Assembly (NCBI RefSeq): GCF_002019665.1
Contig: NZ_KV917375.1
Span: 1,989,175 to 2,053,174 of the forward strand
Direction of reading: 5' to 3'
Length of the DNA: 64,000 bases
Origin: Sutcliffiella halmapala
GTDB lineage: Bacteria > Bacillota > Bacilli > Bacillales > Bacillaceae_I
Numbering within the stretch: position 1 is the first letter of the stretch; every line of letters starts with the position of its first letter. Positions 44,336-54,970 of the stretch are shown in pieces. The notes under the pieces were generated by a model. The model did not search any database, had not been told where the DNA came from, and saw nothing but the letters and a program-made list of their open reading frames with translations. The translations under genes were made by a program, and so were the position numbers.

Positions 44336-45478
44336 ATGGTAGAAGACATGAATCAAGTAGAAGTGAAAAATTTAGAGGTTGGATCAAAAGTGACTGGAAT
44401 TGTTACGAAGGTGGAAGAAAAGCAGGTTCTAGTCTCTATAGAAGGAAGTAAGTTAGATGGAATCATTCCAATAAGTGAACTTTCTAGTCTTCATGTTGAG
44501 AAAGCTACAGATGTAGTGTCAGAAGGACAAGAGCTTGAACTCAAAGTAACAAAAGTAGAAGAGGAATTATTGGTTTTATCTAAAAAAGCGGTAGATGCAG
44601 ATCAAGCTTGGGAAGACTTACAAAAGAAGTTTGAATCCAAAGAAGTATTTGAAGCTGAAATCAAAGATGTGGTAAAAGGCGGCTTAGTCGTTGATCTTGG
44701 AGTTCGTGGGTTTGTTCCAGCTTCTTTAGTGGAAAATTATTTTGTAGATGATTTCTCTGACTATAAAGGAAAAACCTTGACATTTAAGGTAGTTGAACTA
44801 GAAAAAGTGAAAAATCGTGTGATCCTCTCTCATCGAGCTGTGGTAGAGGAAGAACTCAAAAATAAAAAGCATCAATTGCTTGATAAAGTTGAAGCGGGTC
44901 AAGTTTTAGAAGGTACTGTACAACGTATAACTGATTTTGGTGCATTTGTTGATATTGGAGGAGTAGATGGGCTTGTCCACATCTCTCAACTATCCTATGA
45001 ACATGTTGCGAAGCCTTCAGAGGTAGTAACAGAAGGCCAAAAGGTAAATGTTAAAGTACTATCCGTTGACCGAGATAATGAAAGAATTTCACTTTCCATT
45101 AAAGAAACATTACCAGGGCCATGGAGCCAGGTAGCGGATAAACTTTCATCCGGAAGTATAACAGAAGGTGTAGTGAAACGTCTTGTTTCATTTGGTGCCT
45201 TCGTTGAGGTCCTTCCAGGAGTAGAAGGGTTGGTTCATATTTCACAAATCTCTAATAAACACATCGGAACTCCTCATGAAGTTCTTTCTGAAGGGGAAAA
45301 AGTTCAGGTGAAAGTGTTAGATATTAATGTGGAAGAACAACGAATATCGTTAAGTATTCGTGAGTTAGAAGAGCCAGAACAAGAAGAAGACTATAGTGTA
45401 TACAATCAATCAGACGAAACTAGTGGATTCCAGCTAGGTGAAATGATTGGAGATAAGTTGAAAAAACTTAAAAAATAA
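44336..45478 (+). CDS. ypfD: S1-domain RNA-binding protein (ribosomal protein S1 homologue, YpfD)
   Basis: A 380-aa protein of four S1 RNA-binding domains starting near residues 10, 95, 185 and 270. Typical strands are GSKVTGIVTKVEEKQVLVSI, GQVLEGTVQRITDFGAFVDIGGVDGLVHISQLS and GSITEGVVKRLVSFGAFVEVLPGVEGLVHISQIS. Low-GC Gram-positives carry this short form rather than the six-domain E. coli S1. GGAGGAGGT precedes ATG 44336; an ATG 21 bases upstream in frame would bypass it. Confidence 0.94.
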   Translation: MVEDMNQVEVKNLEVGSKVTGIVTKVEEKQVLVSIEGSKLDGIIPISELSSLHVEKATDVVSEGQELELKVTKVEEELLVLSKKAVDADQAWEDLQKKFESKEVFEAEIKDVVKGGLVVDLGVRGFVPASLVENYFVDDFSDYKGKTLTFKVVELEKVKNRVILSHRAVVEEELKNKKHQLLDKVEAGQVLEGTVQRITDFGAFVDIGGVDGLVHISQLSYEHVAKPSEVVTEGQKVNVKVLSVDRDNERISLSIKETLPGPWSQVADKLSSGSITEGVVKRLVSFGAFVEVLPGVEGLVHISQISNKHIGTPHEVLSEGEKVQVKVLDINVEEQRISLSIRELEEPEQEEDYSVYNQSDETSGFQLGEMIGDKLKKLKK

Positions 45479-45493
45479 CAATCCTATAGGTGA

Positions 45494-46561
<1,068 letters not shown>

Positions 46562-46564
46562 TGA

Positions 46565-46605
46565 AAAAGCAGCGTCATCCATTCGTTTTGGATGACGCTG
46601 CTTTT
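46565..46605. terminator. Terminator after fni
   Basis: AAAAGCAGCGTCATCC pairs exactly with GGATGACGCTGCTTTT around nine bases. The flanking A and T runs make it functional for both strands, serving fni and convergent ypzI. Confidence 0.92.
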
Positions 46606-46741
46606 ATTTGCGCTTAAAGAAGGTTTCTGTCTTTTATGCTTGGATAATTAGAGTGTTTGTCTAACATATAGAAGATTCTATGGAAATCATCTAATGAAGA
46701 ATCGCAAATTGGAGCTGAACCAGCCAGCCCCGAATTTCATA

Positions 46742-46873
46742 CTATTTTTGCCTTTTTCTTGCTTCCTCTGGACCTTCGAGACTAGTCGCACCAGAATACT
46801 TTAAGGACTGATCTCGATCTGAATCTGTTCGTTTTAGTGCTTTTAATTTTCTTTCTTGTCTATCTTTTCCCAT
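46742..46873 (-). CDS. ypzI: Small protein YpzI
   Basis: A 43-aa, highly charged protein, MGKDRQERKLKALKRTDSDR at the start and SLEGPEEARKRQK at the end, matching the short Bacillus YpzI family at this location. GAGGTGATGAAA precedes ATG on the minus strand; an ATG two codons upstream lies too close to that site. No membrane span or cysteine is present. The function is unknown. It is easily missed because of its length. Confidence 0.8.
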   Translation of the reverse strand: MGKDRQERKLKALKRTDSDRDQSLKYSGATSLEGPEEARKRQK

Positions 46874-47001
46874 TTTCATCACCTCTATATAATACATTTC
46901 CTTTCTATTATCTGTATGTTTTGAAAAAAGATACGGGATTTCATGACTAACTTTTTCTGTTTTTAGACATAATGAAATGGGAGAGAGGGAGGAGAAGGTA
47001 A

Positions 47002-47607
47002 GTGGTTATAGAGGGATTATATTTTTACTTTTTGAGTTGGGTAAGTTGGATTGTTGTAATGTTTTTCTTTGCAAAGAGTACACAACGCTTCCTGTTGTCT
47101 ATATGTTTATTGTTGGTGATAGCTGGCTCTAATTCCTATATTTCAATAGTAGATTTTCAAGTGAGTGTGTCTTATATTGTGTTAGCCAGTACAGCAGTTA
47201 TCCTTCTTGTGAAAATATTAAAAAAGCAATATCTGCTACACTATTTTTCTATTTGCACCATCGCTCTTGCTTATGTTTGCTTTAAGTTATTTGAAATCTT
47301 TGATCCTATTTGGATTATCTTTAACAGAACGTGGATGTTGTCGTTTATCCTTCTTTATTTGGCATTATTGCTGTTTAAATCAAGTGAAAATCGATATGCG
47401 TTTCTTCTTGCGGGATTGATTCTAGGGGAATTACTTGCCATATTTGTGCTAAATAATGTGTTCCAGTATTCCGTCATTGGATCGTTTGAGTTTCTAGATG
47501 TATTTGCAATGTCGTTTGCAGGTTTGTCTATGTGGGTTGTATTTGAATCAATTACTGTTTACTTAGATTCCATCATACAAAAGCGTGTAAAGGAGAAACA
47601 AGGATGA
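47002..47607 (+). CDS. yphA: Membrane protein YphA
   Basis: A 201-aa polytopic membrane protein with about six spans, nearly continuous hydrophobic sequence from GLYFYFLSWVSWIVVMFFF to FAMSFAGLSMWVVFE. There is no recognised catalytic motif. The start is GTG after GGAGAAGG. It overlaps yphB by four bases (ATGA), so they are coupled. In B. subtilis the corresponding genes are, as I recall, sporulation-linked; the sequence here does not prove that. Confidence 0.82.
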   Translation: MVIEGLYFYFLSWVSWIVVMFFFAKSTQRFLLSICLLLVIAGSNSYISIVDFQVSVSYIVLASTAVILLVKILKKQYLLHYFSICTIALAYVCFKLFEIFDPIWIIFNRTWMLSFILLYLALLLFKSSENRYAFLLAGLILGELLAIFVLNNVFQYSVIGSFEFLDVFAMSFAGLSMWVVFESITVYLDSIIQKRVKEKQG

Positions 47608-48488
47608 ATGAATATACATACCCGATATTGTTTGGGGTTATTGTGGGTCTTTCAACAAGAATATACATGTTAAAAACAGATTATCGGCAATATCCTACAT
47701 ATCTTCATGGCAAGATTATTCACCTTTCCCTTGCTTTTATTGCTGCTGGTTTAGGTACTATAGCAGTACCAGCGATTATGGAGGAAGAATTTGCTGCCAT
47801 TACTTTTTTGGCGCTTGCTGCATCACAATTTCGAGATGTTAGAAATATGGAGAGAAATACGCTTACTGAATTAGATGGTTATGAATTAGTGCCAAGAGGG
47901 AGTACCTATATTGAAGGCATAGCAATCGCGTTTGAAGGACGCAATTATTTAGTAATGATAACTTCGTTTTTAGCAACCTTTGCCTATCTTGTTGCGAATC
48001 TATGGGTCGGACTTGTTGTTGGTATTGCTGCCATGCTACTATCTCATCGTCTTATGACTGGTGGGCAAATTAAGGATATTGTAGATGTTCATTATGTAAA
48101 GCCTCATTTTGTGGATGCAGGTCTTTATGTCGATAATATTTATATCATGAATATCGGTTTACCAGAAAGACAAAAGGAAGTATTGCAATATGGAATGGGA
48201 TTTATCCTCACTCCGAAAAACTTCAATGCTCGTACTACTATTGCAAACCTTGGGCAACGTCAGGCGATTCTTCATGATATGTCCACCGCACTTGGAGTTT
48301 ATCGTGATTCTGGAACGCCCGCTTTAGTACCCTTAGCAAAAAGAGACTTAAATGATGGCAGAGTCGGCATTTTTGTTCTTCCGCAAGAGCCTGATTTAGA
48401 GATTGCTTTAGCGATATTAGAACAAGTTCCGACCTTAGAGAATGCTATTAGAATGCCTACGAAAAACTTGAAAGAGAAGGTGAAATAG
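47604..48488 (+). CDS. yphB: YIEGIA-domain membrane protein YphB
   Basis: A 294-aa membrane protein with the family signature YIEGIAIAFEGRNYLVMITSF near residue 109. N-terminal spans are YPILFGVIVGLSTRIYML and IIHLSLAFIAAGLGTIAVPA, and ANLWVGLVVGIAAMLLSH is the main central span. The C-terminal soluble part contains NIGLPERQKEV and a VGIFVLPQEPDLEIALAILEQV domain. Its molecular role is unknown to me. It is followed directly by a small partner gene. In NCBI family names the next protein is a capping subunit for it. Confidence 0.85.
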   Translation: MNEYTYPILFGVIVGLSTRIYMLKTDYRQYPTYLHGKIIHLSLAFIAAGLGTIAVPAIMEEEFAAITFLALAASQFRDVRNMERNTLTELDGYELVPRGSTYIEGIAIAFEGRNYLVMITSFLATFAYLVANLWVGLVVGIAAMLLSHRLMTGGQIKDIVDVHYVKPHFVDAGLYVDNIYIMNIGLPERQKEVLQYGMGFILTPKNFNARTTIANLGQRQAILHDMSTALGVYRDSGTPALVPLAKRDLNDGRVGIFVLPQEPDLEIALAILEQVPTLENAIRMPTKNLKEKVK

Positions 48489-48489
48489 C

Positions 48490-48675
48490 ATGGAATTTAA
48501 AAAATATATTCTTGCTGTTATCACGACAAATAAATCTAAAATAGCAGGAGGAGCTCCTATTTTTACTTGTGAAACAAAAGAAGAAATGGAGTTTGTTGCG
48601 GCGAATTTAGAAGCAATTCTTGATGGAATAGCGCACGGTTTAGGTGAAGATTTATTTGTGATAGTAAAACATTAG
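48490..48675 (+). CDS. Small capping-complex subunit for YIEGIA protein
   Basis: A 61-aa soluble protein with alternating hydrophobic strands: KKYILAVITTNKSK, PIFTCETKEEMEFVAANLEAIL and a DLFVIVKH end. Its start lies one base after the yphB stop, with GAGAAGGTGAAA as ribosome binding site, so it is translationally coupled. The match to the NCBI family named capping complex subunit for YIEGIA is from memory. No enzymatic motif is present. Confidence 0.8.
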   Translation: MEFKKYILAVITTNKSKIAGGAPIFTCETKEEMEFVAANLEAILDGIAHGLGEDLFVIVKH

Positions 48676-48748
48676 CACGAAATAATGGCCCGGTGTGAAA
48701 AGTCAGACTTCCTTATTGTGTTCAATAATGTTAAACTATTCTAGTTAT

Positions 48749-48776
48749 ACCCTTCCGTTTTGAGGAGGGTTTCTTT
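48749..48776 (+). terminator. Terminator after the yphAB cluster
   Basis: ACCCTTCC pairs with GGAGGGT (one bulged T) around GTTTTGA and is followed by TTCTTTTATT. Confidence 0.75.
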
Positions 48777-48918
48777 TATTATCAGCAATTGTATTATCAT
48801 TTTTTTTAATTAGGTAAAGACTAAGAGAAATAACGAAAAAATCGGTAAGTAGAGTTTCTTTGTCATCTTGATAGAGAATTTTTACATATACATTTAGAAA
48901 ATTGGGAGGATGGTCATG

Positions 48919-50229
48919 ATGCCAAAACCAACCGTTGCGATAGTCGGTAGACCAAATGTCGGGAAATCGACCATATTTAATCGTATTGTAGGAGAAAGAA
49001 TTTCCATTGTAGAAGATGTTCCAGGAGTAACGCGAGATCGTATCTATAGCTCTGGTGAATGGTTAAATCAATACTTTAATTTAATTGACACTGGTGGTAT
49101 TGAGATTAGTGATGCACCATTTATGACGCAAATTCGTGAGCAAGCTGAAATAGCAATTGATGAGGCTGATGTTATTGTTTTCATGACAAATGGTCGTGAG
49201 GGATTAACAACTGCAGATGAAGAAGTTGCCAAGATTTTGTACCGCTCTAAAAAGCCAGTAGTAGTTGCTGTAAATAAAATAGATAACCCTGATATGAGAG
49301 ATACATTGTATGATTTCTATGCACTAGGGTTTGGAGAACCGATTCCTATTTCAGGTTCACATGGTTTAGGACTAGGGGATTTATTAGATCTTGTTATTGC
49401 AAACTTTCCTTCAAAGCAAGAAGAAGAATATGATGAAGACACGATCAAATTCTCGCTAATTGGTCGACCAAATGTCGGAAAGTCATCTCTTGTAAACGCT
49501 TTGCTAGGAGAAGACCGTGTTATCGTAAGTGATATCGCAGGTACAACACGCGATGCTATCGATACACCTTATAAATATGACGGAAAAGAATATGTCATTA
49601 TTGATACTGCAGGAATGCGTAAAAAAGGGAAAGTGTATGAAACTACGGAAAAATATAGTGTATTACGTGCGTTAAGAGCGATTGAACGTTCCGATGTTGT
49701 TTTAGTCGTTATTAATGGAGAAGAAGGTATAATCGAGCAAGATAAGAAAATTGCTGGATATGCTCATGAAGCGGGTCGTGCCATCGTTATTGTGGTAAAT
49801 AAATGGGATGTAGTAGATAAAGATGATAAAACTATGAAAGAATTCGAGCAAAAAATAAGAGATCACTTCTTATTTTTAGATTATGCACCGATTGTTTTCT
49901 TATCTGCAAAAACTAAAAAACGTGTTCATACGCTAATTCCAAAAATTGACCTTGCAAGTGAAAATCATGCTATGCGTGTCGTTACGACTGTCTTAAATGA
50001 TGTCATTATGGATGCGGTTGCGATGAATCCAACACCTACGGATAAAGGGCAACGATTAAAGATTTATTATGCAACTCAAGTGGCAATCAAACCACCGACT
50101 TTTGTTATTTTTGTAAATGATCCAGAATTAATGCATTTCTCTTACAAGAGATTCTTAGAAAATCGTATACGTGATGCATTTGGATTCGAAGGAACACCTA
50201 TTAAGCTTATCGCACGTCCACGTAAGTAA
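48919..50229 (+). CDS. der: Ribosome-associated GTPase Der (EngA)
   Basis: Essential double GTPase of 50S subunit assembly, 436 aa. G domain 1 has [20 protein letters not shown] and NKID; G domain 2 (from about residue 176) has [24 protein letters not shown] and NKWD. A C-terminal KH-like domain ([18 protein letters not shown]) follows. ATG at 48910 and 48916 are in frame, but GGGAGGA (48904-48910) serves ATG 48919 and the family starts M-(x)-KP-VAIVGRP. gpsA follows 18 bp later, a conserved pairing. Confidence 0.96.
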   Translation: MPKPTVAIVGRPNVGKSTIFNRIVGERISIVEDVPGVTRDRIYSSGEWLNQYFNLIDTGGIEISDAPFMTQIREQAEIAIDEADVIVFMTNGREGLTTADEEVAKILYRSKKPVVVAVNKIDNPDMRDTLYDFYALGFGEPIPISGSHGLGLGDLLDLVIANFPSKQEEEYDEDTIKFSLIGRPNVGKSSLVNALLGEDRVIVSDIAGTTRDAIDTPYKYDGKEYVIIDTAGMRKKGKVYETTEKYSVLRALRAIERSDVVLVVINGEEGIIEQDKKIAGYAHEAGRAIVIVVNKWDVVDKDDKTMKEFEQKIRDHFLFLDYAPIVFLSAKTKKRVHTLIPKIDLASENHAMRVVTTVLNDVIMDAVAMNPTPTDKGQRLKIYYATQVAIKPPTFVIFVNDPELMHFSYKRFLENRIRDAFGFEGTPIKLIARPRK

Positions 50230-50247
50230 TGGAGAGGGAGTGAGTTA

Positions 50248-51288
50248 GTGAAAAAGGTAGCAGTTCTCGGTGCAGGAAGCTGGGGTACAGCACTTGCAAT
50301 GGTATTAGCAGATAATAATCATGAGGTACGCCTTTGGGGACATAAAAAAGAACAAATAGATGAAATTAATACTAACCATACAAACAATAAATACTTAAAG
50401 AACATAACTTTATCGAACTCAATTGTTGGTTACCAATCTATGGAAGCTGCGGTTGATAAGGTAGATGCCATCATATTAGCGGTTCCGACAAAAGCGATGA
50501 GAGAAGTCTGTCAAGAAGTAAAACAATATCTTGATCGACCACATCTTTTTGTCCATGTAAGTAAGGGGATTGAACCTGATACACATTTACGTGTGTCAGA
50601 AGTTATTGAGGATGAGCTGCCGACATCAGTCCGTGAAGCGGTCGTCGTCCTTTCAGGTCCAAGTCATGCAGAAGAAGTAAGCTTAAGACAACCTACTACT
50701 GTGACAGCTGCGTCCACCGATCTAGAGCCAGCAGAAAAAGTGCAAGATTTATTTATTAATCAGCACTTCCGAGTATATACGAATAATGATGTCGTAGGCG
50801 TGGAGATCGGTGGCGCCCTTAAGAATATCATTGCTCTTGCTGCAGGAATAACGGATGGACTTGGGTATGGGGATAATGCGAAGGCAGCACTCATCACCAG
50901 AGGTCTAGCAGAAATCGCTAGACTGGGCAGCTGCTTAGGTGCTAATCCACTAACATTCTTAGGGTTAACGGGTATGGGTGATCTAATTGTTACTTGTACA
51001 AGCGTCCACAGCCGAAATTGGAGAGCGGGCAATATGTTAGGTAAAGGGATGAAACTAGAGGAAGTCCTTGAAAACATGGGAATGGTGGTAGAAGGTGTCC
51101 GTACGACGAAAGCCGCTTACCAGCTATCTCAAAAACTACAAGTTAAAATGCCATTAACCTCTGCACTTTATCACGTGTTATTTGATGGAGTAAACCCTGA
51201 AGATGCAGTAGATGAGTTAATGAGTCGCAATAAGACAACAGAGCTTGATGATCTTGCTCAATTGTTAGGAGAACGCTTCTCTTCTTAA
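50248..51288 (+). CDS. gpsA: Glycerol-3-phosphate dehydrogenase [NAD(P)+]
   Basis: Makes sn-glycerol 3-phosphate from dihydroxyacetone phosphate for phospholipid synthesis. The 346-aa protein has the NAD loop [18 protein letters not shown] and substrate-site Lys in VSKGIEPDT and [28 protein letters not shown] and NRNWRAG-like [14 protein letters not shown] are in the C-terminal helical domain. The start is GTG with GGAGAGGGAG upstream. It links functionally to plsC (acylation of G3P). Confidence 0.96.
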   Translation: MKKVAVLGAGSWGTALAMVLADNNHEVRLWGHKKEQIDEINTNHTNNKYLKNITLSNSIVGYQSMEAAVDKVDAIILAVPTKAMREVCQEVKQYLDRPHLFVHVSKGIEPDTHLRVSEVIEDELPTSVREAVVVLSGPSHAEEVSLRQPTTVTAASTDLEPAEKVQDLFINQHFRVYTNNDVVGVEIGGALKNIIALAAGITDGLGYGDNAKAALITRGLAEIARLGSCLGANPLTFLGLTGMGDLIVTCTSVHSRNWRAGNMLGKGMKLEEVLENMGMVVEGVRTTKAAYQLSQKLQVKMPLTSALYHVLFDGVNPEDAVDELMSRNKTTELDDLAQLLGERFSS

Positions 51289-51309
51289 GGAAGAGGGGTG
51301 TTTTTTTAG
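51273..51309 (+). terminator. Terminator after gpsA
   Basis: CTTCTCTTC pairs with GAAGAGGGG (two G-T pairs), with the gpsA stop in the loop, followed by TG and seven T. Confidence 0.75.
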
Positions 51310-51545
51310 ATACAAAATTCCTTAATCAAAAATTAATACAAACACCCAAAAAATAATTCAGCATACTGTAGTAAGGAAGAATATATGGGAGGGTGCTTAT
51401 ATTAACTTAACAACATCCATAATTTTTACATGCTTTATTTGCGATAAATAGGCATTTGGCGATGCATGTATGCATTTTGCCGCATATGATGTGAATGAGG
51501 ATATCACTGTTTGAGCTGTGGGATTGGATTATTTAGTCTTTTTTT
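51310..51545 (+). other. Gap with no recognised gene
   Basis: AT-rich. It contains GGGAGGGTGCTTATATTAA, in which an ATG opens only a few codons, and TGCATGTATGCATTTTGCCGCATATG with several overlapping palindromic words. No protein or known RNA was recognised. Confidence 0.4.
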
Positions 51546-51549
51546 TCAC

Positions 51550-51592
51550 GCTGAGGTAAAATGGCCCCATTTGCTTCAGCTTTTTTTTATGG
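51550..51592 (+). terminator. Second terminator in the gpsA-yphE gap
   Basis: GCTGAGG...AATGG pairs with CCATT...CTTCAGC, with eight T following. A terminator 260 bp beyond the gpsA terminator implies a transcript between them or read-through control. Confidence 0.75.
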
Positions 51593-51848
51593 ATGAGTAG
51601 AACTTTACAGGTGTTTGAATTAACGTGTATTCAAAAGAAAGCTACGAGAAATTTTATCGAAGACATCACTTCGATAATTATTGATTTCAAAATGGACAAC
51701 CCTTAAGTTTCCGCAATTCCTCGCTAACTCCCAACAATATTTGTCTGTTTTGTGACCACTACCTCACTCAATAGCAACCCTGTACATAGTGGAGTTTTTT
51801 TCATGCTTATATTATGCTATAATGTTTGACGGAAAAGGAGAGATGAGA

Positions 51849-52052
51849 ATGTCACCTGCATTAATGAAAATGTGGATTTCTTTTGTAGCGATGGGCTTTA
51901 TGTTCATATCGGTACTAACCGTTTATTTCACTAGATTTAAAGTTAAAAATAATGTAATTCGAGGAATTTTTAATACGATTGCTTTTCTTTTAATTGTCAT
52001 TGCTGGACTTATCATCTTTTATGTTGTGTTTAGTGGACCAGTACCGGAATAA
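51849..52052 (+). CDS. yphE: DUF2768 family membrane protein YphE
   Basis: A 67-aa protein with two membrane spans: LMKMWISFVAMGFMFISVLTVYF (first 20 shown as LMKMWISFVAMGFMFISVLT) would exceed a single helix, followed by a basic turn FKVKNN and IFNTIAFLLIVIAGLIIFYV. The frame is open from 51789, but AAAAGGAG at 51833-51840 serves ATG 51849, and 67 aa is the family length as I recall. The function is unknown. It lies between gpsA and yphF, as in B. subtilis. Confidence 0.82.
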   Translation: MSPALMKMWISFVAMGFMFISVLTVYFTRFKVKNNVIRGIFNTIAFLLIVIAGLIIFYVVFSGPVPE

Positions 52053-52090
52053 CCGAAATAGAGAAAAAAGTGAAAAGGAAGGAAAAATTT

Positions 52091-52825
52091 ATGCAATTAA
52101 ATAGGTTCCTCTTCCTAGTAGGAATGGCAGCTATGATTGCTTTACTTACAGGTTGTTTATATCCACAAGATCGTTTACAGCATAATCAAGTGCCTTATTT
52201 AGATCAGCTTGAAGCAGTTCAATCCTCTGTAAATCAATTTCAAGAAGCAAACGGAGGGCTACTTCCAATTAAGGATAGAGATATGGAAACACCAATCTAT
52301 CAGAAGTATCCGATAGATTTTAATAAGCTATCACCAAGGTATCTTCAGGATCCACCGGGAACTGCTTATGAAAGTGGCGGTGTTTATTTGTATGTCCTTG
52401 TGGATGTGGAAGAAAACCCAACTGTGAAACTGATTGACCTGAGAATAGCCGAACAAATTCGTGATTTAAATATGCGTATTTCCGTCTATAAGAGTTCGAA
52501 TGGATTTGCTCCTGTGAAGGAAGTAATCAACGCTCATGCATTTAGAGTGGATTGGGAAAAGCTAGGGTATTCAGAAGAGCCATATGTGGAAAGTCCATAT
52601 TCTGATAAAAATCTGCCACTTATTTTAAATGATAAGGCAGAGTTACAAGTAGACTATTCTGCCGATCTTTATGAATTTCTTCAAAAGCATGAACATAAGT
52701 TTAAAGAAGGCGAGGATATCCGCGATATTCTTGTAGAGAATTCAGTTTTTGTTCCTGCATTTTCCTCCCCTTATACGCTAGATGAAAATAATGAGCCGAT
52801 AATAACAAAATTGGATAATAATTAG
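52091..52825 (+). CDS. yphF: Lipoprotein YphF
   Basis: A 244-aa predicted lipoprotein: FLFLVGMAAMIALLTGC has lipobox LTGC (Cys about 22). The mature part is soluble and contains LDQLEAVQSSVNQFQEANGG and RDLNMRISVYKSSNGFAPV, two similar helix-plus-loop repeats reminiscent of secretion-pilin-like substrates, each followed by a YPIDF/WEKLGY segment. GTG 52070 is in frame, but AAGGAAAAA precedes ATG 52091. The function is unknown. Confidence 0.85.
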   Translation: MQLNRFLFLVGMAAMIALLTGCLYPQDRLQHNQVPYLDQLEAVQSSVNQFQEANGGLLPIKDRDMETPIYQKYPIDFNKLSPRYLQDPPGTAYESGGVYLYVLVDVEENPTVKLIDLRIAEQIRDLNMRISVYKSSNGFAPVKEVINAHAFRVDWEKLGYSEEPYVESPYSDKNLPLILNDKAELQVDYSADLYEFLQKHEHKFKEGEDIRDILVENSVFVPAFSSPYTLDENNEPIITKLDNN

Positions 52826-52829
52826 TCAT

Positions 52830-52871
52830 GAACCCTTCTTTAGAGAATACATTCTAAAGAAGGGTTTTTTG
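52830..52871 (+). terminator. Terminator after yphF
   Basis: AACCCTTCTTTAGA pairs exactly with TCTAAAGAAGGGTT around eight bases, followed by a T run. Confidence 0.92.
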
Positions 52872-52961
52872 TTGCACCATTACTAACGTCCCATTGCTAA
52901 TAAAGCTATCAAATTCTTTTAAAAATAAAATGTAAACGAGGGATTTATTTTCTAAAAAGTA

Positions 52962-52993
52962 GTCATATTTAATTAGGACAACATCATACACAT
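52962..52993 (+). promoter_or_regulatory. Sigma-E-type promoter of spoIVA
   Basis: GTCATATT at 52962-52969, a 15-base spacer and CATACACAT at 52985-52993. This is a close sigma-E match, 68 bp from the start codon. spoIVA is sigma-E controlled in B. subtilis. Confidence 0.8.
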
Positions 52994-53060
52994 ATAGTGT
53001 CATAGATTATATTCTTACTAGAAAATGAATATCCCAAGATAAATGTCGGGAGGGAATCAC

Positions 53061-54539
53061 TTGGAAAAAGTAGATATTTTCAAAGATATTGCTGAACGTA
53101 CAGGCGGCGATATCTATTTAGGAGTAGTTGGTGCTGTTCGTACAGGGAAATCAACATTCATTAAACGATTCATGGAGTTAGTGGTTCTGCCGAACATCGG
53201 AAATGAAGCGGATAAAGCGAGAGCACAAGATGAGCTTCCCCAAAGTGCAGCTGGAAAAACCATCATGACAACTGAGCCTAAATTTGTACCTAACCAGGCG
53301 GTAAAGGTTAGAGTAGATGAAGGCCTTGATGTTAATATTCGTCTTGTTGACTGCGTTGGTTATACGGTACCTGGTGCAAAGGGCTATGAGGATGAGAATG
53401 GGCCAAGAATGATTAATACACCTTGGTTTGAGGAACCAATTCCGTTTCATGAAGCAGCTGAAATTGGTACAAGAAAAGTTATTCAAGAACATTCTACTAT
53501 CGGAGTTGTCATTGCAACAGATGGTTCTATTGGTGAAATTCCACGCAGAGATTATATCGAAGCAGAGGAACGAGTAGTAGAAGAACTAAAAGAAGTGGGC
53601 AAACCATTTATTATGGTTATCAACACGGTGCAACCCCATCACCCTGAGACGGAAGCATTAAAAAGAGAACTCTGTGAAAAGTATGACATTCCGGTTATCG
53701 CAATGAGCGTTGAAAGTATGAGAGAGTCAGATGTTTATAATGTATTACGTGAAGCATTATTTGAATTTCCAGTCTTAGAAGTAAATGTTAACCTTCCAAG
53801 CTGGGTAATGGTTCTTAAAGAAAACCATTGGTTACGTGAAAGCTATCAAGAGGCAGTAAAGGACACAGTAAAGGATATTAAACGTCTCCGTGATGTAGAT
53901 AGAGTAGTAGGTCAATTTAGCGAATATGAGTTCATTGATCGAGCGGGGCTAGCAGGCATAGAAATGGGGCAAGGGATTGCGGAAATTGATCTTTACGCTC
54001 CAGATGATCTGTATGATCACATTTTAAAAGAAGTAGTAGGTGTTGAAATTCGTGGGAAAGATCACCTACTTCAATTAATGCAAGACTTTGCTTATGCGAA
54101 AGCGGAGTACGATCAAGTATCAGATGCATTAAAAATGGTGAAACAAACTGGCTATGGTATTGCCTCCCCAGCCTTAAGCGATATGAGCTTAGAAGAGCCT
54201 GAAATCATACGTCAAGGTTCGAGGTTTGGTGTAAGACTTAAAGCGGTTGCTCCTTCTATCCATATGATTAAGGTGGATGTAGAATCTGAATTTGCCCCAA
54301 TCATTGGAACGGAGAAGCAAAGTGAAGAGTTAGTTCGTTACCTTATGCAGGATTTTGAAGATGATCCACTTTCCATTTGGAACTCGGATATTTTCGGACG
54401 CTCGTTAAGCTCAATCGTCCGAGAAGGGATTCATGCAAAGATTTCCTTAATGCCTGAGAATGCACGATATAAACTAAAGGAAACCTTAGAAAGAATCATA
54501 AACGAAGGTTCTGGAGGCTTAATCGCTATAATTTTGTAA
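53061..54539 (+). CDS. spoIVA: Spore coat basement-layer ATPase SpoIVA
   Basis: Self-assembling ATPase that forms the base of the spore coat around the forespore. The 492-aa protein equals the B. subtilis length. Walker A is GVVGAVRTGKSTFIKRF, the Walker B/DCVG region is VDCVGYTVPGAKGYEDENGP, and VIATDGSIGEIPRRDYIEAEERV follows. The C-terminal region ending EGSGGLIAIIL anchors it through SpoVM in relatives. The frame opens at 53043, but GGGAGGGA supports TTG 53061 (MEKVDIF). Confidence 0.97.
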   Translation: MEKVDIFKDIAERTGGDIYLGVVGAVRTGKSTFIKRFMELVVLPNIGNEADKARAQDELPQSAAGKTIMTTEPKFVPNQAVKVRVDEGLDVNIRLVDCVGYTVPGAKGYEDENGPRMINTPWFEEPIPFHEAAEIGTRKVIQEHSTIGVVIATDGSIGEIPRRDYIEAEERVVEELKEVGKPFIMVINTVQPHHPETEALKRELCEKYDIPVIAMSVESMRESDVYNVLREALFEFPVLEVNVNLPSWVMVLKENHWLRESYQEAVKDTVKDIKRLRDVDRVVGQFSEYEFIDRAGLAGIEMGQGIAEIDLYAPDDLYDHILKEVVGVEIRGKDHLLQLMQDFAYAKAEYDQVSDALKMVKQTGYGIASPALSDMSLEEPEIIRQGSRFGVRLKAVAPSIHMIKVDVESEFAPIIGTEKQSEELVRYLMQDFEDDPLSIWNSDIFGRSLSSIVREGIHAKISLMPENARYKLKETLERIINEGSGGLIAIIL

Positions 54540-54561
54540 AAATCCCGTTAAAAAGGTTTGT

Positions 54562-54609
54562 CAGTTTCCCGAGTGTGGTATTATACACAAACGGGAGGCT
54601 GTTTTTTTG
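54562..54609 (+). terminator. Terminator after spoIVA
   Basis: CAGTTTCCCG pairs with CGGGAGGCTG (two G-T pairs), with inner GTGT/ACAC, followed by seven T. Confidence 0.85.
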
Positions 54610-54788
54610 TTTAGCCATGTCAAAGCACATCGTTAGTATTAACACCATGTGTTGGAGAACAAAGCAAGCTAAATAAGCTTAAATCAAATCCAAGATTAAC
54701 AGGGGATTCAAAGAGGTTTCCTATTTTAAAGGTAGACACCCATGCAATGTAAAGAAAAATCGCACCATGGTTGATGAAAAAGGCGAAT

Positions 54789-54970
54789 GTTAAGTTTCCC
54801 CGTCTCCCCTGTAGATTGAAGTGGAAGGTGTGAGACTCCTGCGGGAAGTAGCGTTTTGTGGAGACCCCGCAGGCAAAGCCGAGGAGGCTCCACAAGCGCC
54901 CCGCGGAAAGCGAACACCTGGCACGGAAATCTACAGGGTGTTCAAAGAGGCCATCGTATTTTCAGGGTAG
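54789..54970 (+). repeat. Dispersed repeat, family 1, copy F (full length)
   Basis: About 182 bp, the best-preserved copy with 61407. Left end GTTAAGTTTCCCCGTCTCCC then CTGTAGATTGAAGTGGAAGG; right end ACACCTGGCACGGAAATCTA then CAGGG and TTTTCAGGGTAG. It sits in the 770-bp spoIVA-hbs gap. The rest of that gap (54610-54788, 54971-55309) shows no gene. Confidence 0.92.

Noticed and set aside
46705-46735. GGAGCTGAACCAGCC resembling the end of a family-2 repeat
   Set aside because: Only about 15 bases match and no second end is present; could be chance or an old remnant.
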